Below are positions 54,683-63,753 of a DNA stretch of 64,000 bases, piece by piece. The notes under the pieces are model-generated. The model was not told the origin of the DNA and made no database searches. It was given only the letters and a program-made list of their open reading frames with translations. The stretch's first letter is position 1, and every line of letters starts with the position of its first letter. This DNA comes from Kosakonia sp. SMBL-WEM22 (GTDB taxonomy: Bacteria; Pseudomonadota; Gammaproteobacteria; Enterobacterales; Enterobacteriaceae). A program made the translations under genes and the position numbers. The stretch lies in contig NZ_CP051488.1 in NCBI RefSeq assembly GCF_014490785.1, forward strand, positions 4,774,001 through 4,838,000, in the 5' to 3' direction.

Positions 54683-56845
54683 TTACACGGTTTCTAGCTT
54701 CGCATAGGCGGCAACTAACCACTTAATGCCCTGCCCCTGGAACGCCACCTGCAAGCGGCTATGCTCACCGCTGCCTTCCATATTCACCACCGTGCCTTCG
54801 CCAAATTTGGCGTGGCGCACACGCTGACCAAGCTTATAACCCGTATCGCTCTGCGCGACCGGCGTGCCCATCCGCTGATGGCTGACCGGACGGCTGATGC
54901 TGGCGCGTAAGCGCACCTCTTCGACGCACTCTTCCGGCAGTTCGCCAATAAAGCGCGAAGGTCGGTGATAAACCTCTTTACCGTAAAGCCGACGCGTTTC
55001 CGCGTAGGTTAAGGTCAGTTTTTGCATCGCACGCGTGACGCCGACATAGGCCAGACGGCGCTCCTCTTCCAGACGACCACCCTCATCAAGGGACATCTGG
55101 CTCGGGAACATCCCCTCTTCCATACCGACAATAAACACCTGCGGGAACTCAAGCCCCTTCGCCGAGTGCAGGGTCATTAACTGCACCGCATCCTGCCAGG
55201 TGTCCGCCTGCCCTTCGCCCGCTTCCAGCGCCGCGTGGGAGAGGAACGCCTGCAGCGGCATTAAATCCTCATCTTCTTCGTTGTAGCTGAACTGGCGCGT
55301 TGCGGTGACCAGCTCCTCTAAGTTCTCAATACGCGTCTGGCCTTTCTCGCCCTTCTCCTGCTCGTACATCGCGCGCAGGCCGGAATCGCTAATCACCCGG
55401 TCAGTTTGCACATGCAGCGGCATATCCGCCGTCTCCTGCGCCAGCGCGTCAATTAGCTCAAGAAAACGCTGTAACGCGCCCGCTGCGCGACCCGCCAGCG
55501 CTTTCTCCTGTAACAGCTCGCGGGTCGCCTGCCACAGCGTCAGCTGACGCTCACGAGAGGTCTGGCGAACCACGTCGAGGGTGCGATCGCCAATGCCGCG
55601 CGTCGGCGTATTAACGACGCGCTCATATGCCGCGTCGTCGTTACGGTTAGCGATCAGGCGCAGATAGGCGAGCGCATCTTTGATCTCCTGCCGCTCGAAG
55701 AAGCGCATGCCACCATAGATGCGGTAGGGCATGCTCGCCTGCAGTAACGCCTCTTCCAGCACGCGCGACTGGGCGTTACTGCGATAGAGAATGGCGCACT
55801 GCGTCAGCTGGCCGCCATCGTCCTGCCAGGCTTTGATGCGATTGACAACAAAACGCGCCTCATCCAGCTCGTTAAACGCGCAGTAGAGGGAGATCGGCTC
55901 GCCGTTGGATCCTTCGGTCCACAGCTTTTTCCCCAGACGCCCGTTGTTGTTCTCAATCAGGGCGTTGGCGGCGCTCAGAATATTGCTGGTGGAGCGGTAG
56001 TTCTGCTCCAGGCGAATGGTTTGCGCACCGGGAAAATCGGTGAGGAAGCGCTGGATGTTCTCCACCTGCGCGCCGCGCCAGCCGTAGATTGACTGGTCAT
56101 CGTCGCCGACGATCATCACCTTGCCGGTATCGCCCGCCAGCAGACGGATCCATGCGTACTGAATGTTGTTAGTATCCTGGAACTCATCGACCAGGATATT
56201 GGTAAAGCGTTCGCGATAGTGCTGCAGAATATGCGGTTTGTTCAGCCACAGCTCGTGGGCGCGCAGCAGCAGCTCCGCAAAATCGACCAGCCCGGCGCGA
56301 TCGCACGCCTCCTGATAGGCCTGGTAGACCTTCTGCCAGGTCTGCTCTACCGGATTGCCGAAGCTTTGAATGTGGTGCGGGCGAATGCCCTCATCCTTCT
56401 GACCGTTGATGTAGTACATCCCCTGCCGCGCTGGCCACTGCTTCTCATCAAGGTTCATCGCTTTGATCAGGCGCTTGAGCAGGCGCAGCTGATCTTCGCT
56501 ATCGAGGATCTGGAAATCCTGCGGCAGCTTCGCGTCCATATGGTGTGCGCGCAGCAGCCGGTGCGCCAGACCGTGGAAGGTGCCGACCCACATGCCGCCC
56601 TGGGTGGTGCCCATCAACTGGCCGATACGGTGGCGCATCTCCGCCGCCGCTTTGTTGGTAAAGGTGACCGCCATAATCGAGAAGGGCGAACAGTTCTCCA
56701 CGGTCATCAGCCATGCGATACGGTGCACCAGCACGCGCGTCTTGCCGCTTCCCGCTCCCGCCAGCACCAGCATATTGCTGCGTGTCGCCGCTACGGCGTC
56801 GCGCTGTTTGTCATTGAGGCTGTCGAGCAGATAAGAAACGTCCAT
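54683..56845 (-). CDS. uvrD: DNA helicase II UvrD
   Basis: UvrD is the superfamily 1A 3'-5' helicase of nucleotide excision and mismatch repair; it also removes RecA filaments and can pull back RNA polymerase. The 720-residue protein has Walker A AGAGSGKT (29-36), VDEFQDTNNIQY in motif II, SIYGWRGAQ in motif III and HSAKGLEFPQVFIVG plus VGVTRAMQKL in motifs V and VI. A C-terminal Tudor-like polymerase-binding region ends the protein. The length equals E. coli UvrD. A LexA box lies upstream. Confidence 0.98.
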   Translation of the reverse strand: MDVSYLLDSLNDKQRDAVAATRSNMLVLAGAGSGKTRVLVHRIAWLMTVENCSPFSIMAVTFTNKAAAEMRHRIGQLMGTTQGGMWVGTFHGLAHRLLRAHHMDAKLPQDFQILDSEDQLRLLKRLIKAMNLDEKQWPARQGMYYINGQKDEGIRPHHIQSFGNPVEQTWQKVYQAYQEACDRAGLVDFAELLLRAHELWLNKPHILQHYRERFTNILVDEFQDTNNIQYAWIRLLAGDTGKVMIVGDDDQSIYGWRGAQVENIQRFLTDFPGAQTIRLEQNYRSTSNILSAANALIENNNGRLGKKLWTEGSNGEPISLYCAFNELDEARFVVNRIKAWQDDGGQLTQCAILYRSNAQSRVLEEALLQASMPYRIYGGMRFFERQEIKDALAYLRLIANRNDDAAYERVVNTPTRGIGDRTLDVVRQTSRERQLTLWQATRELLQEKALAGRAAGALQRFLELIDALAQETADMPLHVQTDRVISDSGLRAMYEQEKGEKGQTRIENLEELVTATRQFSYNEEDEDLMPLQAFLSHAALEAGEGQADTWQDAVQLMTLHSAKGLEFPQVFIVGMEEGMFPSQMSLDEGGRLEEERRLAYVGVTRAMQKLTLTYAETRRLYGKEVYHRPSRFIGELPEECVEEVRLRASISRPVSHQRMGTPVAQSDTGYKLGQRVRHAKFGEGTVVNMEGSGEHSRLQVAFQGQGIKWLVAAYAKLETV

Positions 56846-56952
56846 AGGTACCGTCGCGTAGTCATCAGGAATTGAACAAAACGCCGGTGGCGCTTCGCGT
56901 ACCAGGGTCCGGTTTGCGTGGACGCATTCGCGCCGCGCCCGCCACCAAAACC

Positions 56953-56968
56953 CTGGTATTTTATACAG
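56953..56968 (-). promoter_or_regulatory. LexA (SOS) box of uvrD
   Basis: CTGTATAAAATACCAG on the minus strand keeps the CTG-N10-CAG frame and AT-rich centre of LexA boxes and sits where the E. coli uvrD SOS box is. It lies between yigB and uvrD, about 110 bases before the uvrD start, and implies DNA-damage induction. Confidence 0.88.
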
Positions 56969-56980
56969 AACAATGGGTGA

Positions 56981-57697
56981 TTATATCAGCGTAGTGAGGG
57001 ATGCCAACCGCGAAATTTCCATATGCGGCAACAGGCGGCTGTCGCTGGCTTGCAGCAGATCTGCGCCCTCGGGTTTGATCCAGCAGGCCTGCATGCCACA
57101 GCGGATCGCGCCCGCAACGTCGGTAGTGAGATCGTCGCCAACGTGCAGAATGTTGCCAATGGGCACGCCAAGACGCTCTGCGGCGCGGTGATACATATCG
57201 CTGAAGGGTTTTGAACGCCCATCCGGCCCGGCGCGCAGGACAAATTTAAAATAGTCGCCGAGCCCGAACAGCTCCGGCTGCGCATTGCCGTTGGTGATCG
57301 CCACCAGCGGCCACTTCTCTGCCAGCTTCGCCAGCGTGTCGTGAGTCTCTTCCGGGACATCAATACGGCTGCGCCAGTGCGCAAAGTTGGCCATTGCCGC
57401 TTCTGCACCGGCTGCGGCCTCGTCTGCCGTCAGCCCGGCATCAAGCATGGCGCGCTCAACGGCGCGCCGCCGCCACTCGGTGACATCGTGATAGATATCC
57501 GGCTCGGTTTCGCGCAGCGACTGGCGCAGGCGCTTAAATTCGCTGTTCTCCAGCGTCGAGAGCGCCGGGTGGTAGCCCTGCAAAAAGGTCAGTGACTCCT
57601 GCTCTGTACGCTGGATCACTAGCCGGTTGTCATAAAGGGTGTCGTCCAGGTCGAAGGTGATCGCAGAGATCTCGCCTGGTGGGCGGTAAAAACGCAT
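56981..57697 (-). CDS. yigB: HAD-family phosphatase YigB
   Basis: YigB dephosphorylates 5-amino-6-(5-phospho-D-ribitylamino)uracil in riboflavin synthesis and also FMN in vitro. The 238-residue protein starts MRFYRPPGEISAITFDLDDT, with catalytic Asp16 and Asp18, and has the AITNGNAQ and GDDLTTDVAGAIRCGM motifs. The length equals E. coli YigB. It overlaps the xerC stop by one base (TAATG), the last member of the dapF-yigA-xerC-yigB chain. Confidence 0.95.
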   Translation of the reverse strand: MRFYRPPGEISAITFDLDDTLYDNRLVIQRTEQESLTFLQGYHPALSTLENSEFKRLRQSLRETEPDIYHDVTEWRRRAVERAMLDAGLTADEAAAGAEAAMANFAHWRSRIDVPEETHDTLAKLAEKWPLVAITNGNAQPELFGLGDYFKFVLRAGPDGRSKPFSDMYHRAAERLGVPIGNILHVGDDLTTDVAGAIRCGMQACWIKPEGADLLQASDSRLLPHMEISRLASLTTLI

Positions 57698-58599
57698 TAT
57701 TTCCCCCGTTTTGCGCGCGGATGCGCCGCATCGTAGACCGAAGCAAGGTGTTGAAAATCAAGATGGGTATAGATCTGGGTGGTGGATAAATTGGCGTGGC
57801 CGAGCAGCTCCTGCACGCCGCGCAGATCGCCGCTCGACTCCAGCATATGGGTGGCAAAGGAGTGGCGCAGCTTATGCGGGTGCACATGGCTGTTCAGCCC
57901 CTGCTTAATGCCCCACTCGGCAAACCGTTTCTGCACATTGCGCGCCGAGATGCGCTTGCCAAGCTTTGAGAGGAAGAGCGCATCATCCTGCGCACCAAAC
58001 AGTTCGCGCAGATCGAGCCAGTGCTCCACCCAGCTCACCGCATTGCGGCCAATCGGCACGCGGCGCTCTTTGCTGCCTTTGCCGAGCACCCACACTTCGC
58101 CGCTCTCCAGATCGAGGTGTTTGATATCGAGATTGACCAGTTCCGACAGACGCAGGCCCGCGCCGTACATCACTTCCAGCATCGCGCGGTCGCGCACCGC
58201 CAGCGGATCGTTAATGTCGATCTCCAGCAAACGGCTTACATCATCGACATCGATATTTTTCGGCAGATGGCGTGCGGCTTTCGGTGCGGAGACCCCTTTC
58301 GCCGGGTTGGCGGGCAGCTCGCCCTGGCTCACCAGCCAGTCGAAGAAGCTGCGCAGGGCGGAGAGCCGTAGCGCGAGACTCGCCGCACCCAGCCCTTTGC
58401 GGCGGCTGCGGGTGGCAATCGATCGCACCGTCGCGGCATCGCACTGTTGCCAGCTTTTGAGCCCAAGATCGCCTGCCATCGCCATAATGGCGTCCAGCTG
58501 GCGCTGATAGTTGCGCAGGGTGATCGGGCTGAGCTGGCGCTCAACGCCGAGGTAACGTAAAAAGCGGGTAACGAGCGGAAAGAGCGGCGAAGCGGTCAT
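57697..58599 (-). CDS. xerC: tyrosine recombinase XerC
   Basis: XerC with XerD resolves chromosome dimers at dif and multimeric plasmids at cer-like sites. The 300-residue protein has an N-terminal SAM-like DNA-binding domain (about 1-105) and the catalytic domain with Arg in MYGAGLRLSELVNL, His-Arg in HKLRHSFATHML, His in LGHANLSTTQ and the nucleophile Tyr277. E. coli XerC has 298 residues. It overlaps yigA by four bases and yigB by one. It is a housekeeping recombinase, not a mobile-element integrase. Confidence 0.97.
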   Translation of the reverse strand: MTASPLFPLVTRFLRYLGVERQLSPITLRNYQRQLDAIMAMAGDLGLKSWQQCDAATVRSIATRSRRKGLGAASLALRLSALRSFFDWLVSQGELPANPAKGVSAPKAARHLPKNIDVDDVSRLLEIDINDPLAVRDRAMLEVMYGAGLRLSELVNLDIKHLDLESGEVWVLGKGSKERRVPIGRNAVSWVEHWLDLRELFGAQDDALFLSKLGKRISARNVQKRFAEWGIKQGLNSHVHPHKLRHSFATHMLESSGDLRGVQELLGHANLSTTQIYTHLDFQHLASVYDAAHPRAKRGK

Positions 58600-59303
58600 G
58601 CGCGCGCGATCCAGCGCTCGAGCAGATCTGGCAGCATCTGCGCGATCTCCTCCAGCAGTTGGGTACCCTGGCCATGTTGATAATGGTGCGGATCGCGGCT
58701 GCTGAACAGCACCACGCCGAGCGATCCATCCTGCCCCATTAGCGACATCGCGACAGAACCGATGGCTTTCGCTTCCGGCAGCAGCAGCAACAGCTCCGGC
58801 CCGTTGAGCGATCCCAGGTAGTGATGCTGGTGACCAAGGCGCTGAATGCGCAGCGGCTCAAAGGCCTGCCGGGAGAGAGAGAGATGGGTGTAGCGCGACG
58901 GCGCGCCGAGACGCCAGCGATCCGGAAAGAGGCGCACCGTGGCACCCGCCAGCCCTAAATCGCGCGCCCAGCGGTGCAGGCGGTTCAGCATCTCATCCAG
59001 GCTTGGCGCGGAAGCCAGCCGACTTTGCAGGCGCAGCAGGCGATAAAAGAGCCCTTCATTGGCGCTTGCCTGCTCCATCAGCAGCGTCATGTTCTCTTCC
59101 AGCACGTTGATGTGGTTGCGCGAACGCGCCATGTGCCACTCCACCAGCGAAACCGTGTCGCGCACCGCATGCGGCACACGCATCTGTTCCACCAGCCGCG
59201 CGTTACGGATAAAGAAGTCAGGATGACGCACCAAATAATCAGCGACGGTCTGATCTTCCAGCTCCGTCAGCGTCTCCTGCAATTCTTCCCCTGGTTGCTT
59301 CAT
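58596..59303 (-). CDS. yigA: DUF484 protein YigA
   Basis: YigA is a conserved protein of unknown function with a predicted GAF-like C-terminal domain and an N-terminal helical segment. The 235-residue protein starts MKQPGEELQETLTELEDQTV and has VADYLVRHPDFFIRNARLVE (about 19-38), the family hallmark. Its length equals E. coli YigA. Four-base overlaps with dapF and xerC keep it in a strictly coupled operon, which suggests constant stoichiometry but does not reveal a role. Confidence 0.92.
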   Translation of the reverse strand: MKQPGEELQETLTELEDQTVADYLVRHPDFFIRNARLVEQMRVPHAVRDTVSLVEWHMARSRNHINVLEENMTLLMEQASANEGLFYRLLRLQSRLASAPSLDEMLNRLHRWARDLGLAGATVRLFPDRWRLGAPSRYTHLSLSRQAFEPLRIQRLGHQHHYLGSLNGPELLLLLPEAKAIGSVAMSLMGQDGSLGVVLFSSRDPHHYQHGQGTQLLEEIAQMLPDLLERWIARA

Positions 59304-60124
59304 AGATGAATAAACCCGTCATAGACATGTGCCGCCGGGCCAGTCATGTACAGCGGTTGGCCCGGGCCTTTCCAGGCGATATCAAGTCGACCGCCCGGTA
59401 ACTCCACACGAACGCTTTCCGCCAGCAAGCCTTGCTGAATGCCGACGGCAACGGCTGCGCAGGCACCGCTTCCGCACGCCTGCGTTTCACCTGCGCCGCG
59501 CTCGAAAACGCGCAGGCGGATATGATCGGTTTTGATGACCTGCATAAAGCCGATATTGGCGCGTTCAGGAAAACGCTCATGGCTCTCCAGCACCGGTCCC
59601 AGCGTCTCTACCGGCGCGTTTTCCACGCTATCGACCTGGATAACACAGTGCGGGTTGCCCATCGATACGACGCCACAGAGCACGGTTTGTTCCGCCGCGC
59701 GCATAATATAGGTCTTCTCAGCTTTGTTTGCGCGAAACGGCACTTGCGACGGTTCGAAGTTCGGCTCGCCCATGTTTACGCGTACCAGTTCATCTTCCGT
59801 TACGCTCAATACCATACGCCCGTTCGCCGTACTGACGCGAATGTCACGTTTATTGGTCAAACCTTTCAGACGCACAAAGCGGGCGAAGCAGCGCGCGCCG
59901 TTGCCGCACTGGGACACTTCGCTGCCGTCAGCGTTGAAAATACGGTAGTGAAAATCGAGCTCGGGATCGTAAGGAGGCTCAACCACCAGCAGCTGGTCGA
60001 AGCCGACGCCAAGATGGCGATCCGCCAGACGACGGATCAACTCCGGGGAGAAAAAGAGATTCTGCGTCACCGCGTCGACGACCATAAAATCGTTGCCAAG
60101 GCCATGCATCTTTGAGAACTGCAT
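59300..60124 (-). CDS. dapF: diaminopimelate epimerase
   Basis: DapF converts LL-diaminopimelate to the meso form, used for peptidoglycan cross-linking and for lysine. The 274-residue protein starts MQFSKMHGLGNDFMVVDAVT and has the two catalytic cysteines in QCGNGARCFARF (near 73) and QACGSGACAAVAVG (near 217). The length equals E. coli DapF. It overlaps yigA by four bases and follows lptM by 36. Confidence 0.97.
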   Translation of the reverse strand: MQFSKMHGLGNDFMVVDAVTQNLFFSPELIRRLADRHLGVGFDQLLVVEPPYDPELDFHYRIFNADGSEVSQCGNGARCFARFVRLKGLTNKRDIRVSTANGRMVLSVTEDELVRVNMGEPNFEPSQVPFRANKAEKTYIMRAAEQTVLCGVVSMGNPHCVIQVDSVENAPVETLGPVLESHERFPERANIGFMQVIKTDHIRLRVFERGAGETQACGSGACAAVAVGIQQGLLAESVRVELPGGRLDIAWKGPGQPLYMTGPAAHVYDGFIHL

Positions 60125-60160
60125 TATCTACTCCATTTACGCGGGTACAGAGCGGTAACG

Positions 60161-60364
60161 TCAATAATTCACCTGAGTCGGCGAGCCGGTATCGCCCCGA
60201 TCGTTACTATCCGGAATAGTAGGCTGGATCGTGCTTTCCTGCGTTTTGGTTGGCGGCGGCGCGGTTTTATCGGCCGGAGGGAAGTAGAGCGGCCCTTTCA
60301 GACCGCAGCCCGTCAGGCTGAACAGAGTCAGCACTACGGCCAGCGTGCGAAACAGATCTTTCAT
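60161..60364 (-). CDS. lptM: LPS translocon maturation lipoprotein LptM (YifL)
   Basis: LptM is a small outer-membrane lipoprotein reported to bind the LptDE translocon and favour its oxidative maturation. The 67-residue precursor starts MKDLFRTLAVVLTLFSLTGC with lipobox LTGC and acylated Cys20, followed by the conserved GLKGPLYFPPADK and a variable Pro-rich tail. The ATG at 60362-60364 is preferred over one two codons upstream from homology. It heads the dapF operon and is divergent from cyaY. Confidence 0.92.
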   Translation of the reverse strand: MKDLFRTLAVVLTLFSLTGCGLKGPLYFPPADKTAPPPTKTQESTIQPTIPDSNDRGDTGSPTQVNY

Positions 60365-60500
60365 TATCATTGCCTGTGAGTTGATTCTTACTGCGCTCTA
60401 TCATCGCAGGAGAAGACACAAAAGCAAGAGTTTGCACGTTTAGGGCAACGGGAAATGTTTCGCGTTATACTGCGGCCATCATAAAAAACAGGAAAGCAGA

Positions 60501-60821
60501 ATGAACGATTCAGAATTTCATCGCCTCGCCGACGGCCTGTGGCTCACCATCGAAGAACGCCTGGATGAGTGGGACGGCGACAGCGATATCGACTGTGAAA
60601 TCAACGGCGGCGTGTTAACCCTCAGCTTTGAAAACGGCAGTAAAATCATCATTAACCGTCAGGAGCCGCTGCACCAGGTGTGGCTGGCGACAAAACAGGG
60701 CGGTTACCATTTCAGTCTCAAAGGGAATGAGTGGGTCTGCGATCGCAGCGGCGAAACCTTCTGGGATCTGCTGGAGAAGGCCGCAAGCCAGCAAGCCGGC
60801 GAAAGCGTCACTTTCCGCTAA
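60501..60821 (+). CDS. cyaY: frataxin homologue CyaY
   Basis: CyaY binds iron and IscS and tunes iron-sulphur cluster assembly. The 106-residue protein starts MNDSEFHRLADGLWLTIEER and has an acidic first helix and strand (EERLDEWDGDSDIDCEINGG), the iron-binding surface, and the conserved QVWLATKQGGYHF segment. The length equals E. coli CyaY. A GGAAAG site precedes the ATG. It is convergent with cyaA. Confidence 0.97.
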   Translation: MNDSEFHRLADGLWLTIEERLDEWDGDSDIDCEINGGVLTLSFENGSKIIINRQEPLHQVWLATKQGGYHFSLKGNEWVCDRSGETFWDLLEKAASQQAGESVTFR

Positions 60822-60827
60822 GAGGCA

Positions 60828-60847
60828 CTGCCCGGGAGACCGGGCAG
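60828..60847. terminator. hairpin between cyaY and cyaA
   Basis: A perfect 8-base stem CTGCCCGG/CCGGGCAG with a GAGA loop lies between the convergent stops, six bases after cyaY and five before the cyaA stop. T runs are absent, so it may stabilise 3' ends or terminate weakly. Confidence 0.6.
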
Positions 60848-60852
60848 CAATA

Positions 60853-63396
60853 TCAGGAGAAGTACTGCTGCAACAGCGGTGCAGCGTTATCCTGATTGGC
60901 CGGCGATGCGGTGCTGATTGCCTGGTTGCGGAACGGGATCACCTGCGCGCGCCCTTCAACATTCACAATCTGGTAGAACTGCGGCAGGTTGAAGTTGATA
61001 AAGCTTGAGCCGTAGGTAAAACGATCGTGGGAGGAGGAGAAGAAGCGGCTTACGTCACGCACCAGCTCCTCTTTGCTACCTTCACAGTGGTGATACACTT
61101 CGGCGCGGTTGCTCTCATCCAGAATATAGATGTTAAAGCCCTCTTCCCCCGCCTCTTCAAAGAAGAACTGAATAATCCCTTCGCTGGCAAAGCCATCCAC
61201 CACCGCCGGTAATTCGACGTGGTTGGTTTCCACCTGCACCGACAAACCGTGCAGCTTGTTGTGGGAGATAGCCCCGTAAAACTCAATGGCGTTTTCCAGC
61301 TTCTGCACCGAAACGTTCACGCGCTCGAAGAACAAGCCCCAGGTTTGCCCCGCCACGCGCAGCGCTTTAAAGCGACCCGTTTCGTGACGCGTCGTTGAGA
61401 GGCGTAGCTCGATACATTCAGAGACCAGCTGCTGCACGCGGGTGCGGATCAGGCCGCGCAGATGCTGGCTATAACAGAAGACCTCGACGCTGTCCGGCGG
61501 CGCAGCATCCTGGTGCATTTTGCCGAGGATGGTTTTCAGCGCTTCAATCATCGCCTGCTCACCGTTGAAGTGCAGGGTACGCACTTCGTTCCACGAGTTG
61601 CGGTAGAGCAGATCGACGCTGCCAACGAGGCAATTTTGCTGCTCGCCAAAGCTGAAGACATCAAGCTTACGGAAATCAAAGTGCACCACCTGGTTACGGA
61701 ACGCCGCTGTCGGGTCGTACTCCAGGTTGACGATAATCGCCAGGTGGCGGATTTCGCACGGGCTGTAGAGCGCTTTCGGCGTCGGTGCAGGCAGGCGCAG
61801 CGGGAAGTGGTGCGAAACATCAGCAACCATCTCCTGCAGCTTCGGCAGATCGACAATGCCGTTGCCCTTAATAAACAGGCGCGTACGCGACGTCAGCAGG
61901 CCGTTAAACCACGCCCAGGCCACCAGCTTATTCAGGTAGCGGTTATACTCCAGCGGCTGATGGCTGACGATGGAGTCCATATTCGGCGCGCGGTTATAGA
62001 GATACCAACCGGTGCGGTTGGCGCGCCCCGGCGGCACATGAATAAAGGTTAAATTCGGTTCGGAGAGATCCGGTGAAATCTGCGGGTTCACCAGCGTCAC
62101 TTTGCCCGGCAACGCTTCAAACGCCGCGTAGAGTTTACGGGTCAAGACACCGATATCCTGCGGGCTGGCGGAGACGCTCAGGTTATTACGGCGGGCAAAG
62201 CGGATCAGGTTGCGGTAGCTCTGCATCATCGCATCAAGCAGCTCATTGTGCGCTTCACGCACCTGATCGATTTTCCAGTTAGCGCGGTTATCGAGCATCG
62301 CGAGGCGCGCTTCATCCCAGCCCCACTCTTTTACTAACTGCGTGATCACTTCGCGACGCCAGCCGACGCAGGCGCGTTCGCGGCTCAGCTTTTCACACAC
62401 TTTTAAGTAGAAACATCGACGCACCAGATCCAGACGCGTCGGATCCTCAATCGCCTGCAGATAGTGCGTCACGCGCTCAAGCATCATGCAGTAGTGATCG
62501 AGGCCAAAGGAGACGATCTCGCCGTCGTGCAGGCGCTGTTTGATATCTTTCGCCAGCAGGCGGGTATTCGGATATTCCCAGGAGTAGGCTTCGAGCAGCA
62601 GGGTTTTCAGCACCGCTTTATAGGGCGAGTCAATGCTCTTATAGAGCTGCCACAGGCTGGCGCCAAAATACTCTTCCGCCGAGAGCGAGCTTAAGCCGCC
62701 CAGATCGAGCCACTCGTTCGGCGTCAGCACGCCCTGCGCGTAGAGCGTCATGACGTAATCGTCGTAATTCTCCTCTTCGTCGCCCGGCACCATATTCCAC
62801 AGAATACGTTTACCTGCCAGGCGCACGGCGGTGCGGTAGAACTCATCGAGCAGTAAAATGTGCTGCGTTGAGCCGCAATCTTCGCCGCCGAGGCTGCCGC
62901 TTTCATTATGGCGGAAGCGGTTCTCATCAATCAGGAAGAAGCTCACTTCCACGCCGAGGGAGGCCGCCCAGCTCTCAAGCAGGCTGCATTTACGCTGTAG
63001 CAGCTGGCGCTCGTCGTTATCGAGCCAGGATTGGTGGCAGACCCAGATATCAAGGTCCGAAGAGCAGCTCTGCCCAACCGAGGAGGTGCTGCCCATGGAG
63101 TAGACACCGGTGATCGGCAGCTCGCCGGTCGGCGCATCCTGCGCAGGTAGGCCACGGTTCAGCTCAAGTTCGTTCAGGTAGTGAAGTTGGTTTTCATCAG
63201 GCGTGTAGAGGCAAATGCCATTGGGAACGTTACCGTCAAGGTAGCCAGGCATCAGCGGATGGTGATAGTGCAGTAATGTCGGCAGCAGACTGTAAACCTG
63301 CTGAAAAGCAGGGCCCATGGCAGCAAGCGCGCGATCCACACGCAGTTGATTAATGGCATCCAGTCGCTGTTTCAGCGTCTCAATATAGAGGTACAA
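60853..63396 (-). CDS. cyaA: class I adenylate cyclase
   Basis: CyaA makes cAMP and is stimulated through phosphorylated EIIA-Glc, the basis of catabolite control. The 847-residue protein has the catalytic N-terminal half with GSTSSVGQSCSSDLDIWVC (Ser103, Ser113, Asp114, Asp116) and a regulatory C-terminal half. The start is the TTG at 63394-63396 (MYLYIETLKQRLDAINQLRV), the same inefficient start as in E. coli, where it limits CyaA synthesis. E. coli CyaA has 848 residues. It is divergent from hemC with a CRP site between. Confidence 0.97.
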   Translation of the reverse strand: MYLYIETLKQRLDAINQLRVDRALAAMGPAFQQVYSLLPTLLHYHHPLMPGYLDGNVPNGICLYTPDENQLHYLNELELNRGLPAQDAPTGELPITGVYSMGSTSSVGQSCSSDLDIWVCHQSWLDNDERQLLQRKCSLLESWAASLGVEVSFFLIDENRFRHNESGSLGGEDCGSTQHILLLDEFYRTAVRLAGKRILWNMVPGDEEENYDDYVMTLYAQGVLTPNEWLDLGGLSSLSAEEYFGASLWQLYKSIDSPYKAVLKTLLLEAYSWEYPNTRLLAKDIKQRLHDGEIVSFGLDHYCMMLERVTHYLQAIEDPTRLDLVRRCFYLKVCEKLSRERACVGWRREVITQLVKEWGWDEARLAMLDNRANWKIDQVREAHNELLDAMMQSYRNLIRFARRNNLSVSASPQDIGVLTRKLYAAFEALPGKVTLVNPQISPDLSEPNLTFIHVPPGRANRTGWYLYNRAPNMDSIVSHQPLEYNRYLNKLVAWAWFNGLLTSRTRLFIKGNGIVDLPKLQEMVADVSHHFPLRLPAPTPKALYSPCEIRHLAIIVNLEYDPTAAFRNQVVHFDFRKLDVFSFGEQQNCLVGSVDLLYRNSWNEVRTLHFNGEQAMIEALKTILGKMHQDAAPPDSVEVFCYSQHLRGLIRTRVQQLVSECIELRLSTTRHETGRFKALRVAGQTWGLFFERVNVSVQKLENAIEFYGAISHNKLHGLSVQVETNHVELPAVVDGFASEGIIQFFFEEAGEEGFNIYILDESNRAEVYHHCEGSKEELVRDVSRFFSSSHDRFTYGSSFINFNLPQFYQIVNVEGRAQVIPFRNQAISTASPANQDNAAPLLQQYFS

Positions 63397-63549
63397 GACA
63401 TATCGCCTGATGTTTTATACACACCTTCATGCTGATGTTTTGTAGGCCGCAGCTTGAAAAGGGGTGCGTAGACAGAGAATCCAAAAGTAGCCGTTGCCCT
63501 TTTTTCGTCGTTATCGTTATGGGAGGACAGACGAAAAAATGGTCTAAAA

Positions 63550-63565
63550 CGTGATCAATCTAACA
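63550..63565 (-). promoter_or_regulatory. CRP-cAMP site of the cyaA promoter
   Basis: TGTTAGATTGATCACG on the minus strand has one strong (TCAC) and one weaker CRP half-site and matches the position of the E. coli cyaA P2 operator, where CRP-cAMP represses cyaA. The rest of the 357-base cyaA-hemC gap holds the divergent promoters and no ORF that I can support. Confidence 0.85.
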
Positions 63566-63753
63566 CCTTGCTCATTGACCGTAAAGAAAGATGCGCTACA
63601 AACCAGTTTAGCATTAAACGCACCCTGTAAATTCCGAATTACATCCCCCGCTGCGCCTGTTGCGCGGGGCGAGACCCGCAATCGACCGTGAACACTGACA
63701 CCCTAATGCAACAGTGTTAGGATGGTCAACGGACGAAATTGACGGTATCAAGC

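Noticed and set aside
57697..58599. XerC as a phage or integron integrase
   Set aside because: Length, sequence and the dapF-yigA-xerC-yigB context identify the housekeeping dif recombinase; no attachment sites or cargo are seen.
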